A stretch of DNA of 64,000 nt from Mesorhabditis belari (lineage: Eukaryota; Nematoda; Chromadorea; Rhabditida; Rhabditidae). Made by a program: the position numbers and the translations under genes. Location of the stretch: contig CAUEEP010000903.1 in NCBI GenBank assembly GCA_958450365.1, positions 310,001 through 374,000 on the forward strand, in the 5' to 3' direction. Positions 12,140 through 23,045 of the stretch are shown here, in pieces. The notes beneath the pieces were generated by a model. That model saw nothing but the letters and a program-made list of their open reading frames with translations, was not told the origin of the DNA and ran no database searches. The first letter of the stretch is position 1. Every line of letters starts with the position of its first letter.

Positions 12140-12660
12140 TTGTACTCGGGAATAAATTAAATGAAAGTTGAAAATGAAAATTGTCTGTATAAAAATTAAA
12201 AATGGCGGAATAAAGATTTCCCGGGTGTGGAGACAAGAAATCTTTCTTTTTTTTCTTCGAGACAAGGAATCTTTCTTTTTGAAGTATTTTAAAATGGTTT
12301 CTCGTCCTTTTACCCGTTCTACTATTTCGATTTCGTTTTATAAAAAAAGTTTTTGCTAATCCAAGAGCAATTTTCAATCACATTTTGCACAAACATTTGA
12401 AAGTGAAACTATTTTACCAAAAATTCGTCGTGGGGGCGGTGAAAGGCCAACAAAAATGAATCATTTGATCTTTTTATTGGATTTAGCGAGTTTTCAATAA
12501 CAGTTTGACCTAAGCTTGCTCTACAAAGCCTAGCACGGTCATTCCAATTCTAGCTTAACGATAAAGGAATAGACTTGACATTCAATAGCAAATTGACCGA
12601 TTCACGAGACCAAACTAGGCGAATGACCTCTTTAAAATGGCTAGTTGTCAAAAATTGCTT
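12140..12660. other. Gene-free stretch
   Basis: AT-rich intergenic DNA between two divergent small secreted-peptide candidates. No exon, repeat partner or RNA gene was recognised. Confidence 0.4.
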
Positions 12661-12667
12661 ACACTCA

Positions 12668-12972
12668 ATGAAAATGCAAAAACTTTTCTGGACAATTCTC
12701 CTGATGCTCATTGGTGAGTGTTGAACTTTTTCTGATAAATTTTGTTCTCATTCCGCTTCAGTAGTCAGTTTCAGACTTGTAATTTTATTCATTTAAAACA
12801 TTTCCCAACTCTAGCTCCTTCACTTTGCGTGGAACCATCAGGCATTCGCCACTTTCGTCATATCTCCGAATGCACATGGGCTTGCAAATCAAAAACTCCT
12901 TTAGCTAATGTGCAGAAGTGTTATGTTGTAGGTATTTTGTCTCAAAGAAATCCAAAAGTTAATTCAAGCTAA
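12668..12972 (+). CDS. Small secreted cysteine-containing peptide
   Basis: Exon 1 (12668-12713) encodes MKMQKLFWTILLMLI, a signal peptide core, and ends at a consensus GTGAGT donor. Exon 2 (12815-12972) follows an acceptor at CTAG and keeps phase. It reads APSLCVEPSGIRHFRHISEC and TWACKSKTPLANVQKC and ends in TAA. The protein is 67 residues, with four cysteines in the pattern C-x14-C-x3-C-x12-C, compatible with two disulfides. A donor-like GTATTT inside exon 2 could give a different C-terminus. No known toxin or antimicrobial family is assigned. A small secreted effector or immune peptide is only a guess. Confidence 0.5.
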
Positions 12973-12999
12973 TCTCAACTTTCAAAAAGGATTGGGAAC

Positions 13000-13420
13000 A
13001 ATAAGATTTGCATGAACAGCTCTACGACTTCCTCAGCACCTCCAAAGTGCTCGTTGGCCCAATCAACAGCCAACTTCTTGAAGAGATGAAAATCATTAGA
13101 GATGAAAATCAAGTCAGGCGACTACGGCGCTTGCGGGAGAACTTTCCAGTCTAAAGTCGTCAGTTTTTCCTTAATCAAGTTTGCAACGTAGGCCGTGCTT
13201 TATCATGTCGCAAAATGAACTTGCCCATTTTTGGCCTAATTTTTTTCTTTTCAGAAGCGACTCAATCCCATTGATCAACGTATAGGAATGCCTTGATAGT
13301 CGTCCCTAATTCTAGCAACTCCCAGTAAATAACTTCTTCTCGGTTCCACCAAACACATAACCTAAACTTCTTCCGGTGAGTTTGCGGTTTGGTTTTTCTG
13401 GGGCAACCCTTTGTTTATGT
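13000..13420 (-). pseudogene. mariner transposase fossil
   Basis: The minus-strand translation gives LCVWWNREEVIYWELLELG, a stretch typical of mariner transposases just before the second catalytic aspartate, then KFILRHDKARPT covering that aspartate. Stops and frameshifts are frequent. The N-terminus, the third aspartate and the terminal repeats were not found. It is more diverged than the mariners at 39 and 43 kb. Confidence 0.65.
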
Positions 13421-13525
13421 CTCCAAAAGTTGAGATAGCTTACCCATTTTCCTTATTCTTTTTAGAGTTTTTCCTAATCATTAAGCACTTGAGCTAATCT
13501 GCAAAAGGATCACAAATTGATCACA

Positions 13526-15055
13526 AATTTAGGAGCAGCTGCGCGACCGCCTACTGAATCATTTCGAGATGGCCGTTCGTTTCATTTCGTTTCGTTCACG
13601 GATGAGGAACTTCTCACCCTTCTTGCCGGCATTCAAGACGATCTGCACAATGAGAAATGGTGGGAATTGTTCAGAGATTACCTTTTTCAATGAGCAGCAT
13701 TTAGGGCCGATACGAATCGATTCCTCAGTCAATAGGTGGTCTTTTCGACGAGAGACTGTAAGTAATCGATGGAATGATATTATCATCACGAATCACATTC
13801 CGCTCATTACACGGTTTGTCTATTTGGACAGAATTGTACACCTACAACTCATGAGGCTGGGATTATTCATTTGAGTCTGTCGTGGCTTCATATTGCGTTT
13901 AGGCGTTGTTGGGATATGAAAAAGCAAGTAGGATTCTCCTTCAGAACCCGCACAGCATGAGCTTTTTCCTCTATCGACAAAGACATGATCTCTCGGCTGG
14001 GAAGTCATTTGATGGCGATTAAAAAAGAGAAACGCTTTGAGAGAGAAAAAGAGAAACGGCCTCAAAAACCGTCAAAAATGTGCTTTTGGATCGGTGAGTG
14101 AGAGTTAGATAATAAAAAGAGGCGAGTAAAAACAGCGACCCTGAGCTTCAGCATCGACCGATACAGGAATGAGGAGTTTGTCGAGTATGCATAGTCGATA
14201 TGGTTTCATTAACCCTAGTTACCATCTTTAGAGCTTTTTTATTCTCTAATCAATTATTCAGCATACAGCATTCATTATTCCGTTCATTTCGACCAGTGGA
14301 CCAAGATCGCCAAGCGAAAAGCAGTATAAACTTATTCATTTTTGAAGTCAAGTCAACCTTATACCCCATGTCATTACTGAACCATTACCGACAAACATGT
14401 CATCCGAGCACATCTATCGACATTCGGATTTGGGAACACGGGGACAGGCACCGCTTCGGTGAGTTCACCGCCGAGCTTTCGATCTATGCCGTTATTCTAT
14501 TTAATTTGGACTAATAGGGACTCCTTTGATTGAAAAGAGATTTTTGTTAAACTCAAAGCGATTCTCGAACAGCATCTCTTTCGCCGGACCTATTCACTCG
14601 CTACTCGTGCCTCAAAGAGCTTTTGGATTTGGACAAAGAAATTCGCTTAGCCACACGTAATTCTTCGCAAACGTCGCCGAGAACATCACGAGGCAAATGA
14701 ATGGAGAATTTCGAATGAAATCCATTTTGATTGCTTTCAGTTTGACATCACTAACGGGCATCTAATAGTCTATTCAGGAGCGACGAGAGAGAAAAATACT
14801 GGCAGCTGCAGGCGGAATTCTGGGTTTTTGGGAAAACTCTTATAAGAGATTTTGAACAAAAAATTCAGAAATAAAGAAGAAGATAATGTGCAGTTGTGTG
14901 TTTTCAGAAGATTGAATAAAATGAGATTTATTGGTATTTGTCCATAGAAATAGAAAAGAACATAAAGAACTCATCAGAATTGAGAACTCCTTTTGCAGAT
15001 AAAAGGACGCTGATTGGCAGGAGACCAGACCGCCCATTTCCCATGGTAGCTCTGA
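13526..15055 (+). repeat. Segmental duplication, first copy
   Basis: Near-identical to 19137-20680 with an offset of 5611 bp through most of its length; divergence rises toward the right end. It contains short open frames on both strands (for example FRDGRSFHFVSFTDEELLTL on +) that are the same in both copies but have stops nearby. A core reading CGCCGAGCTTTCGATC also recurs at 45.08 and 46.38 kb. The right end runs into the 3' part of a minus-strand lectin copy. No full gene recognised. Confidence 0.8.
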
Positions 15056-17211
15056 AGCTGAAATGTGTCCATTTCTGATGGAAATCCTTTGATAAAACAT
15101 CGGCGGTATTTCGCAAAAAGAAATTTCCTCAGATTAATCGAAATATTTTCAGATTAATTATGAATAGGAAATTGGAATAAATATTGATGATTTCACGTTG
15201 AAAATCTCACATAAGCGTGGGTGTTCGAATCCGGGTATCTCGGATACCAATTCGTGAAGTCCACCGAACTTCCATCCGTCCATTCCAAAGCATTTCCTTT
15301 GTTCGGATTTCTCTTAATTAAGAAATTTTTAAGTTTCACTATTGCTATTTCAACCAAATTTTTTTTCCATTTTAAAACTATTCTAGTTTTTCAATTCAAA
15401 TTAGATTTCTATTAATTTCTATCATTTCGGATTTCCATCAAAGAACTATCAGTCAAACGGCTCATTTTTTCACAGAGAAACTTGGCTGAAAAATGGCTGA
15501 AAGAATCATTACTTTCTTTTTATTTATTTAGGTCTTTCAATAAGAAAAATTCAACCTTCATTCCGATCCAGAACCCCCGTTCCGCAAGAGTTTTCGCTGA
15601 AATAAATACTGATTGTTTTTGGTTTATAAAACATAAATTTCTACGAAAATCATGAATTTGCAGAATCGAATCATTTCGATTTCTTACCGAGTTCCCAAAC
15701 AAAATCGTTCTCTTCCTGACTGTGAATTGAGACTAAATGAATCTTTTGACTCGCACAATATGCCTCGGCTTGATCAAATGTCATGTCTTGACCCATCACC
15801 TTGAGATGAAGATAATCCTGGTTCACAACATCCACCAAACCTTGTACCAAGAAGCGGTTTTTGCCAAATACGACCATCCATCCAGATCCAAGAAAGACAT
15901 CGTTCGATTTCTGAATTTCTTCGAAAAACTTTACTCCAAACTTTGTAAACAAATACTCAATCCTTTTTCTTAAAAAAACTCACAAATCCGCCCTCAACTT
16001 CACAATTTCGGCCGTCTTGTTTTCCCTTTCAAATTGTCTAGAGAGGAGTTGATTGGTTTTAGTGGAATGGGTGTTTTGGGAGTGAAAAAACCGTTTCCTC
16101 AAGTCTCAGTCGACAAGAGATGCCAAATGAACTCACATTTGGGTTTCGAGGCCAGAGTTCTTGTTCTGCAACGCGTTGATTTTCCCGTCAAGCTCTCCAA
16201 TCTTGGCCTTTCCTTCCCTCACTTCCGTATTTTGAGTTCTTCTGGAAAAAGTTCGCCTTTTAACTATATATTGAGCTTGTCAAAAAGAAAGTTACAAGAT
16301 TAGTACAATTGTGCTTCGAGATCGTCGTTCTTCATTTTCGTCTCGGCGATTTTCCTTTCCAATTCTCGATTTCTCTCCCTTCCGTCAACCAAAGCAGCCT
16401 CCAACTTCGCGATTTTCTCCATTAGATCCGTTTGAATTTGGCCTACTATCGTGGAGATGTTCCTTGACATTTCGTCGACTTTGGAATCTCTGGAAGTGTT
16501 TCATTCTCAAGTATTTCTTTAAGGGATCTCAAGACTCACATCTCTTTCAAATCAGCATCAATCTTCGTCGATCGATCATCACTTTGCGAGATTTTCGAGT
16601 TGATCTTTATGAATTCATCACTTCTTTCCTTTTGTTCACATTGGCTGAAAAAGATGAGCTTAAATTTTTCAAGAATTGTTGATTTCACCCACATTTCCGT
16701 CTCGAGTCCGCAGATTTTTGCTCGAGCCTCGACGAGTTTTGATTCGGTTTGATTCCTGAAAAGTCTTGTCATTGAGACGCAGCTCAAGCCTCTTTCTTGT
16801 TTATTCTATCAATTTCGCTTTTCTCCCAAAAAACCAACAATTTTTTTTCGACAAGATCCCAAGAGGACGGTATCCGGACAATCCTTTTTACTGCTGGAAT
16901 CTAAGATCATCGAAAAATCGCTTTTTTACCAACTTCAAAGTACGACGATCACGAGGCAGATTCTCATCTCGATCTTTCGGAGATCTGAATGGTTGAAAAC
17001 ATAGCTATTTGACCAGAAAGGAATACGTGAATTGATCCAATTGATCGCTTTGTTGGATCGAGGAAGAAATTTGATGAGAAAGAAGGAGAATCGTGATGAC
17101 TAGACCGACGGCCATCACACCCGTTCCGCTGAATTGGTTGATTAGTTTTGAAATTCGGGGAAATGGGAAGAACGAATGAGGCGACGATCCGATAAACAAT
17201 TGTTTTTTCAC
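14974..17211 (-). CDS. Coiled-coil C-type lectin, copy B (most complete)
   Basis: The best view of the family. Exon 1 from 17211 contains MAVGLVITILLLSHQISSSI, a signal peptide or signal anchor; an upstream in-frame ATG begins MKKQLF. A short basic exon (SPKDRDENLPRDRRTLKL) and several coiled-coil exons follow to about 16030. The CTLD is in four exons: 15970-15689 (AEAYCASQKIHLVSIHSQEE), 15600-15557 (RGFWIGMK), 15310-15213 (ALEWTDGSSVDFTNWYPRYP) and 15062-14974 (GKWAVWSPANQRPFICKRS, TGA). Some donors are weak (GTCAAA after exon 1), and I could not prove one unbroken frame. Expected to be extracellular or a type II membrane protein, with the rod probably driving oligomerisation. Confidence 0.6.
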
Positions 17212-17289
17212 GGAAAAGAGCCTTTAAGAGCGCTGAAATTGTTTAGAAAAGCGATCGCCTTCCAACCGACGATTGACTCATTAAGCCGT

Positions 17290-18130
17290 TGCAACAATCG
17301 CTTCCAATAGCACTTGAAACAGAAAAAAAAAGTGGCATTTCAGGAAAAATAAAACCGTCACTTCGTGTGAAGTTGGTGAGTGATAAAACGCGGAGCTTGA
17401 AACAAAAATGTGGGTATTTTCATGTTTCCCACACTTTGCAAAACCCCATTCAATATTCTTTAATTATTTCAGAGATAATAAAACGGTCAGAGATGGAGAA
17501 GTGGCACATAGATTTGTGAATTATATCTGACAAAGACGCTTTCTTTAGTCGAAGCTTGTTTATGAGCTTATGGTCTTCGATGATGTCCAAGGCATATTGT
17601 GTCTCAGGGGAATGCTTGATATGTATGTAAATATGTAACTTTATCGTGAAACAGAATAGCTAAAAACCCTTTTTAACTAGGAAATCACAGATTGATGACA
17701 AAGAAAACTCTCCGAGTCAAATATTTCCCTGATGTCGTTATAGCCCGACAAAGATTTCCACGAGGCCAATGGACTAAAAAGGCAGCACGGCACCCGGAGT
17801 GATGACCATGCAATTGCTCGGCGAGGTGAGCAGCTCCAGAAATAGCAAATATCCACAATACGATATCAAGGACCTTTGTGAATTATATCTGGCAAAGACT
17901 GCCTCTTTTCATTGAAGCTTGTCGATACGATATCAAGGATCTTTCCTTCCTAATTAGTGCAGTCCTCGGTGATTGGGAGGTCGGCGATTTGATCCACTGA
18001 TGTGATTCTCTAGCTTCTGCATAGATGAATGAATCAGGAGACTACTTTCTGGGAAGGTCAACTGAATGTGCTGCCCAAATCACATGAGTCTTAGACCAAT
18101 CGACGCAGAGTTTCACACTGTTCATGATGC
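17290..18130. repeat. 5' flank of lectin copy B, shared with 49.1 and 57.8 kb
   Basis: The first 130 bp and the stretch 18030-18130 reappear next to the signal exons at 49.1-49.3 and 57.8-58.05 kb, so they belong to the duplicated unit. The middle (17420-18000) has a short direct repeat, TATCTG(A/G)CAAAGAC(G/T)C near 17525 and 17887, and no exon I can support. Confidence 0.4.
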
Positions 18131-18149
18131 TTTTCTTTTTTGCTTTTTT

Positions 18150-18340
18150 GCTTTTCAAAGTTAATACAATTGTGCCTCGAGATCGTCGTTCTTCCTTTTC
18201 GTCTCGTCGATTTTCCTTTCCAATTCTCGATTTCTCTCCCTTCCGTCAACCAAATCGGCCTACTACTTAGAAGGATAGACCCGCCATTTACCATCCTGGC
18301 TCTGAAGCTGTTGTTCTCCCATCAGAAATGATTTGCTAAC
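18150..18340 (-). pseudogene. Chimeric lectin-family fragment
   Basis: On the minus strand the last CTLD exon (GKW-type, near 18290) is joined directly to the coiled-coil exon (GREIENWKGKSTRRKG in the frame read), so two distant parts of the gene are fused in the wrong order. A recombination scar, not a gene. Confidence 0.55.
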
Positions 18341-18349
18341 TTCATTTGT

Positions 18350-18870
18350 TTGTTCTCTTCAAAATTTGTTGATTACATATTTTAACAGAGCATCTCCACT
18401 ATCATCAAGTTCAAAAACTTTCTAACTAAGCCTTCTGTCAAAGGTTTTATGTATGTGAACCGTGAGACACGACGGATTCTTGAGAATCCTACTCGACATC
18501 CTTTTGTTGTATATATTGTCTTAGCTTCAGACAACTATCACTTTGAATCTCGGGTGATTTGGTGTCTTGATGATCTTGCTAGATTTATCCAAGAACTTTC
18601 AATCAAACCCGGCTTTTGACCCTTCTCTCTTAACCCATTGACCAAGACCCAATTTTTCTTCATTAGAGAGGAGTCAATTGCAAATCCGATATTTTCCCCT
18701 GATCCCGATGATGATTAATCCATTACTCCCCTCTCCTCCCGCTATAGCTAAAAACTGAGATGAGAACATGGTAACAGACACACACTCAATATCAAAAAGT
18801 ACAAAAAGTACCCTCTCCCTCTTCCTCATCGCAATCAACAACTTCCCCTCCTTAAATTAACATCCACAAT
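18350..18870 (+). repeat. Third partial copy of the inverted-repeat unit, with a coding-like exon
   Basis: Related to 32365-32710 (same orientation) and 2230-2500 (reverse). From about 18443 it gives an open exon of some 58 residues: GFMYVNRETRRILENP, then HPFVVYIVLASDNYHFESRV and FIQELSIKPGF, before TGA at about 18618. In the other two copies the same exon is frameshifted after the VNLET part. So the unit probably derives from a protein gene, which I do not recognise. This copy has the longest open version. Confidence 0.45.
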
Positions 18871-19016
18871 TATTTCTGACGCTCCATTTAATGTTTTAAG
18901 AGTCATATCGTTGCAGAAAGCTCGCTGAGAAGTCCATAAAACCCTTCATAAGTACGTTGCTGTGCACAACAATCAACGGGCATGTGAATGAGTTCTGGCT
19001 AATTTGAAAAAAATGT

Positions 19017-19115
19017 GGCTCTTTTCTATTACTAGGTACCTCAAAAAAATCGGGTACCTTAAAATTTAGGAAAAGCGGGTTCCACGGTTAAAGTACCTAG
19101 TAATTGGAAAGAGCC
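19017..19115. repeat. Hairpin (inverted repeat) at a duplication edge
   Basis: Arms 19017-19039 and 19093-19115 (GGCTCTTT...ACTAGGTAC and complement) are about 23 bp with two or three mismatches and a loop of about 53 bp. The structure ends 22 bp before the second copy of the 1.5-kb segmental duplication. A small fold-back or MITE-like element is possible. Confidence 0.65.
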
Positions 19116-19136
19116 AAAAATGTTTTATATTCTACC

Positions 19137-20680
19137 AATTTAGGAGCAGCTGCGCGACCGCCTACTGAATCATTTCGAGATGGCCGTTCGTTTCATTTCG
19201 TTTCGTTCACGGATGAGGAACTTCTCACCCTTCTTGCCGGCATTCAAGACGATCTGCACAATGAGAAATGGTGGGAATTGTTCAGAGATTACCTTTTTCA
19301 ATGAGCAGCATTTAGGGCCGATACGAATCGATTCCTCAGTCAATAGGTGGTCTTTTCGACGAGAGACTGTAAGTAATCGATGGAATGATATTATCATCAC
19401 GAATCACATTCCGCTCATTACACGGTTTGTCTATTTGGACAGAATTGTACACCTACAACTCATGAGGCTGGGATTATTCATTTGAGTCTGTCGTGGCTTC
19501 ATATTGCGTTTAGGCGTTGTTGGGATATGAAAAAGCAAGTAGGATTCTCCTTCAGAACCCGCACAGCATGAGCTTTTTCCTCTATCGACAAAGACATGAT
19601 CTCTCGGCTGGGAAGTCATTTGATGGCGATTAAAAAAGAGAAACGCTTTGAGAGAGAAAAAGAGAAACGGCCTCAAAAACCGTCAAAAATGTGCTTTTGG
19701 ATCGGTGAGTGAGAGTTAGATAATAAAAAGAGGCGAGTAAAAACAGCGACCCTGAGCTTCAGCATCGACCGATACAGGAATGAGGAGTTTGTCGAGTATG
19801 CATAGTCGATATCGTTTCATCAACCCTAGTTACCATTGTTAGAGTTTTTTATATTCTCTAATCAATTATTCAGCATACAGCATTCATTATTCCGTTCATT
19901 TCGACCAGTGGACCAAGATCGCCAAGCGAAAAGCAGTATAAACTTATTCATTTTTGAAGTCAAGTCAACCTTATACCCCATGTCATTACTGAACCATTAC
20001 CGACAAACATGTCATCCGAGCACATCTATCGACATTCGGATTTGGGAACACGGGGACAGGCACCGCTTCGGTGAGTTCACCGCCGAGCTTTCGATCTATG
20101 CCGTTATTCTAGTTAATTTGGACTAATAGGGACTCCTTTGATTGAAAAGAGATATTTGTGAAACTCAAAGCGATTTTCGAATAGCATCTCTTTCGCCGGA
20201 CCTCCTCACTCGGTAGTCGTGCCCAAAGAGATTTTGGATTTGGACAAGGAAATTCGCTTAGCTACACGTAATTCTTCGCAAACGTCGCCGAGAACATCAC
20301 GAGGCAAATGAATGGGGAATTTCGAATGAAATCCATTTTGATTGCTTTCAGTTTGACATCACTAACGGACATCTAATAGTCTATTCAGGAGCGACGAGAG
20401 AGCAAAATACTTGCAGCTTCAGGCGGAATTCTGGGTTTTTGGGAAAACTTTTTATATGAGATTTTGAACAAACAATTCAGAAATAAAGAAGAAGATAATG
20501 TGGAGTTGTGTGTTTTCAGAAGATTGAATAAGATTTATTCAAGGGATTTATTGGTATTTGTCCACAGAAATAGAAAAGAACATAAAGAACTCATCAGAAT
20601 TGAGAGCTCCTTTTGCAGATAAAACTGATACGAAACTGATAGGTAGGAGAACTGGCCGCCCATTTCCCATCGCCCAACTT
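19137..20680 (+). repeat. Segmental duplication, second copy
   Basis: Direct repeat of 13526-15055. The left boundary is sharp: identity begins at AATTTAGGAGCAGC, and the sequence to its left differs between copies. To the right it reaches the 3' exon of a minus-strand lectin copy (near 20620-20680), after which the rest of that lectin is absent. Short open frames are conserved with the first copy, but this probably reflects recent duplication rather than selection. Confidence 0.8.
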
Positions 20681-20844
20681 AAAAAACGTAGAACAGCCAA
20701 AACAACGATCAACAATGATGAAACCTCGAGCAACTTTGAATTTTGAAGTTGGAGATGTCAAAAAGGCTCTAAATTTTTGAATGATAAAGTGAAAAATTGT
20801 TTACGCCGCGGGGATTGAGGAACAATTGTGGCGATTTGATGGAA

Positions 20845-20986
20845 ACGGGCGGGTCTACTTATCCGTATTAATGGTGTACCACAAGGCATTAAAACCTAAG
20901 AAAAGGAAAAAAGACCTTCAGTTGCTGGAATCGAACCAGAGAGCCGAACCATTGCGTCCTAACTCACTACCACTCGGCCACCGCTG
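20845..20986 (-). repeat. tRNA-derived SINE-like element, family 2
   Basis: Read on the minus strand, it has a tRNA-like head with an A box TGGCCGAGTGG and a B box GGTTCGATTCC at tRNA-like spacing, followed by a non-tRNA body (CTTTTTTCC...TTTTAATGCCTTGTGGTAC). A full relative lies at 58150-58288, and 3' parts lie at 49493-49580 and 58552-58640. No normal acceptor stem was found, so it is not a functional tRNA. Confidence 0.65.
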
Positions 20987-21159
20987 CAAATGCTGTAATG
21001 CCGCGGTTTGGTTTCTGAAACTCATTAAAAAAAACTTTAAACGCTTATGACTTTTGAAAGAATGCCCTGTAGCAAAAGAATCTCTCGTCGGTTGGAAGGC
21101 GTTCGCTTTTCTAAACAATTTCAGAGCTTTCAAAAGCTCTTTTCCTTAAAAAACAATTG

Positions 21160-21480
21160 TTTATCGGATCGTCCCTCCATTTGTCCTTCCCCTTTCCCCG
21201 AATTCAAAACGAATCAACCAATTGTTGCCGTCCATACCAATTCGTGAAATCCACCGAACTTCCGTCCATTCCATCCATCTGTCCATTCAAAAGCGTTTCC
21301 TTTGTTCGGATTTTTCTGAATAAAGAAATTTTTATTTTTCCGTGTTGATACATCAACCATATTTTTTCCTTTTTAAAACTATTCTAGTTTTTCACTATGA
21401 TTTCTATCAAAAAACCATCAGTCATTTTTTCACAAAGAGCCAATAGCCCGATTTGTTTAGTCATCAGTTGTCAACCAAAA
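21160..21480 (-). pseudogene. Scrambled lectin-family exons
   Basis: The leader of the signal exon (near 21175-21220) is followed immediately by the third CTLD exon in reverse (near 21235-21330, encoding a DGWN(D)GS-like stretch when read on minus). The exons between are gone. Confidence 0.45.
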
Positions 21481-21664
21481 ACAATCAATACTTATTTCAG
21501 CGAAAATTGAAAACGAAAACTGCTACAAAACAACAATGATTTGGGGCAAGAAATAGATTTCCTCAATAATTTACCAAGATTCAGACTAAGTTTGAGGAAT
21601 GGGAAGCTCATTGCTGAGAATGATTGATGAGTCTTGCATAGGATGATTGAGACTCGGCCAAAAA

Positions 21665-22167
21665 CTCAGAACGATCGGTTCTTCTATCCTATGCTATCGA
21701 AACATGGAATTCTTATTCGATTTTGTACGGTTCTTCCTTTTCGTTTTTCTAAATTTAAAAATTCTATTGGTTTAAGAAAAACTAGAAAGAATCAACACCA
21801 ATGAAAGCAACAAGGAGAGTTTCTGTATTTTTCCGTACAAAATCGAATAAGAATTCCATAAGAATTCCATGTTTCGATAGCATAGGATAGAAGAACCGAT
21901 CGTTCTGAGTTTTTCCAATAAACGAAGTTTCATAATAATTATAAAGCTCGAAATTTGAATTACATTAACCAATGGAAAAGACAAACCGCGTAACTCGTTG
22001 AGTTTTGATGGCATTTGCAAGAAGGCTTCACCCTGAAGAGCGAGAAAGTATTTGCGAACGAACGAAAAATACAGAAACTCTCCTTGTTGCTTTCATTGGT
22101 GTTGATTCTTTCTAGTTTTTCTTAAACCAATAAAATTTTTAAATTTAGAAAAACGAAAAGGAAGAAA
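21665..22167. repeat. Two interleaved inverted repeats (A-B-A'-B')
   Basis: Segment A (21665-21730) is repeated in reverse complement at 21834-21910, and segment B (21733-21828) in reverse complement at 22072-22167. The arms are 65-95 bp and almost exact; A' has a small internal tandem (AAGAATTCCAT twice). The order A-B-A'-B' means the two stems cannot both form as simple nested hairpins. No coding sequence is evident. Confidence 0.85.
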
Positions 22168-22249
22168 AAATAGTGTCAAAAAATTAGCATAAACTTCAAA
22201 AATGCTTTGACTACAAATTAAAATGAGTGAAATTGTGAATTGCGGGTGT

Positions 22250-22345
22250 TTTAGAACGGGATTACTTGACAATTACTTGAGGCATTACTCAAGTAAAAAA
22301 TTGCTTGAGAAAAATTGCTCAAGTAATTACTTACTTGAGAGGAAC
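22250..22345. repeat. TTACTTGA palindromic cluster
   Basis: Several copies of TTACTTGA and its complement TCAAGTAA lie close together and in both directions, giving an imperfect fold-back of about 80 bp. Possibly a MITE end or satellite. From 22345 to 23040 nothing else was recognised. Confidence 0.6.
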
Positions 22346-23045
22346 ACCCTCTAATCACATTGGTTTGATATACCATTGTTTGGCTCAAAACATGGGGCTA
22401 GAATGCTTTTCTAATTCTGCTTCGAATGGTTTATTCATTTCATTCTATTCCTCACTTTGTTTTACTCTGTCAGACAATGTAATTTTTTTCCGTTTATTAT
22501 GCAGAATTGAGTATATTTATATTCACAGATTTGATGCTTTTAAGCTAAGTCTTTATTGTTTTAGTGCTCGTGTTTCCACTGTTGGGCATCGGCCGAATTG
22601 ATCCCAGTGAATTGACAGAAAATACGGTAATTGTGAAAGGGGCGCAGTGAGAAACACATCAATCAAGGCCGCACACTGAACACCAAAAAGCAAAAAAAAT
22701 AATTGTAGTTGAACGGGTCGATGTAATTACAGGTCAGCTTGTATCAAACTTTTTTCACTATTCACTTGATTCACTTTATTCGTTTATTTGAAATCGAGAC
22801 ATTGAAAAGCTTTCTTTCGACATTCTATCCAAGCATCCAATCGTTCATTAATCGCTATTGTTTCTAAAATTTAATATGAATGAGCACAGATTAATGATTA
22901 ACTTTTTATAAAGTTTTTGTAAATTAGTTGAACTATTTCTTTAAAATACTTCCTCGAATAGTGCCCCAGCCCCTCAAAAAGCTCAAATATGAGTCTGAAT
23001 CGTCTTAGAACATGTTAATAGGTGTATTTTTAGTGCACCAGGCTA

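Noticed and set aside
13559..13874. Open frames conserved identically at 19170-19485
   Set aside because: The identity extends through non-coding sequence on both sides, so it reflects a recent duplication rather than coding constraint.
20918..21133. Minus-strand frame of 71 codons over the second SINE family
   Set aside because: It overlaps tRNA-like boxes and is explained by the repeat; no splice or domain evidence.
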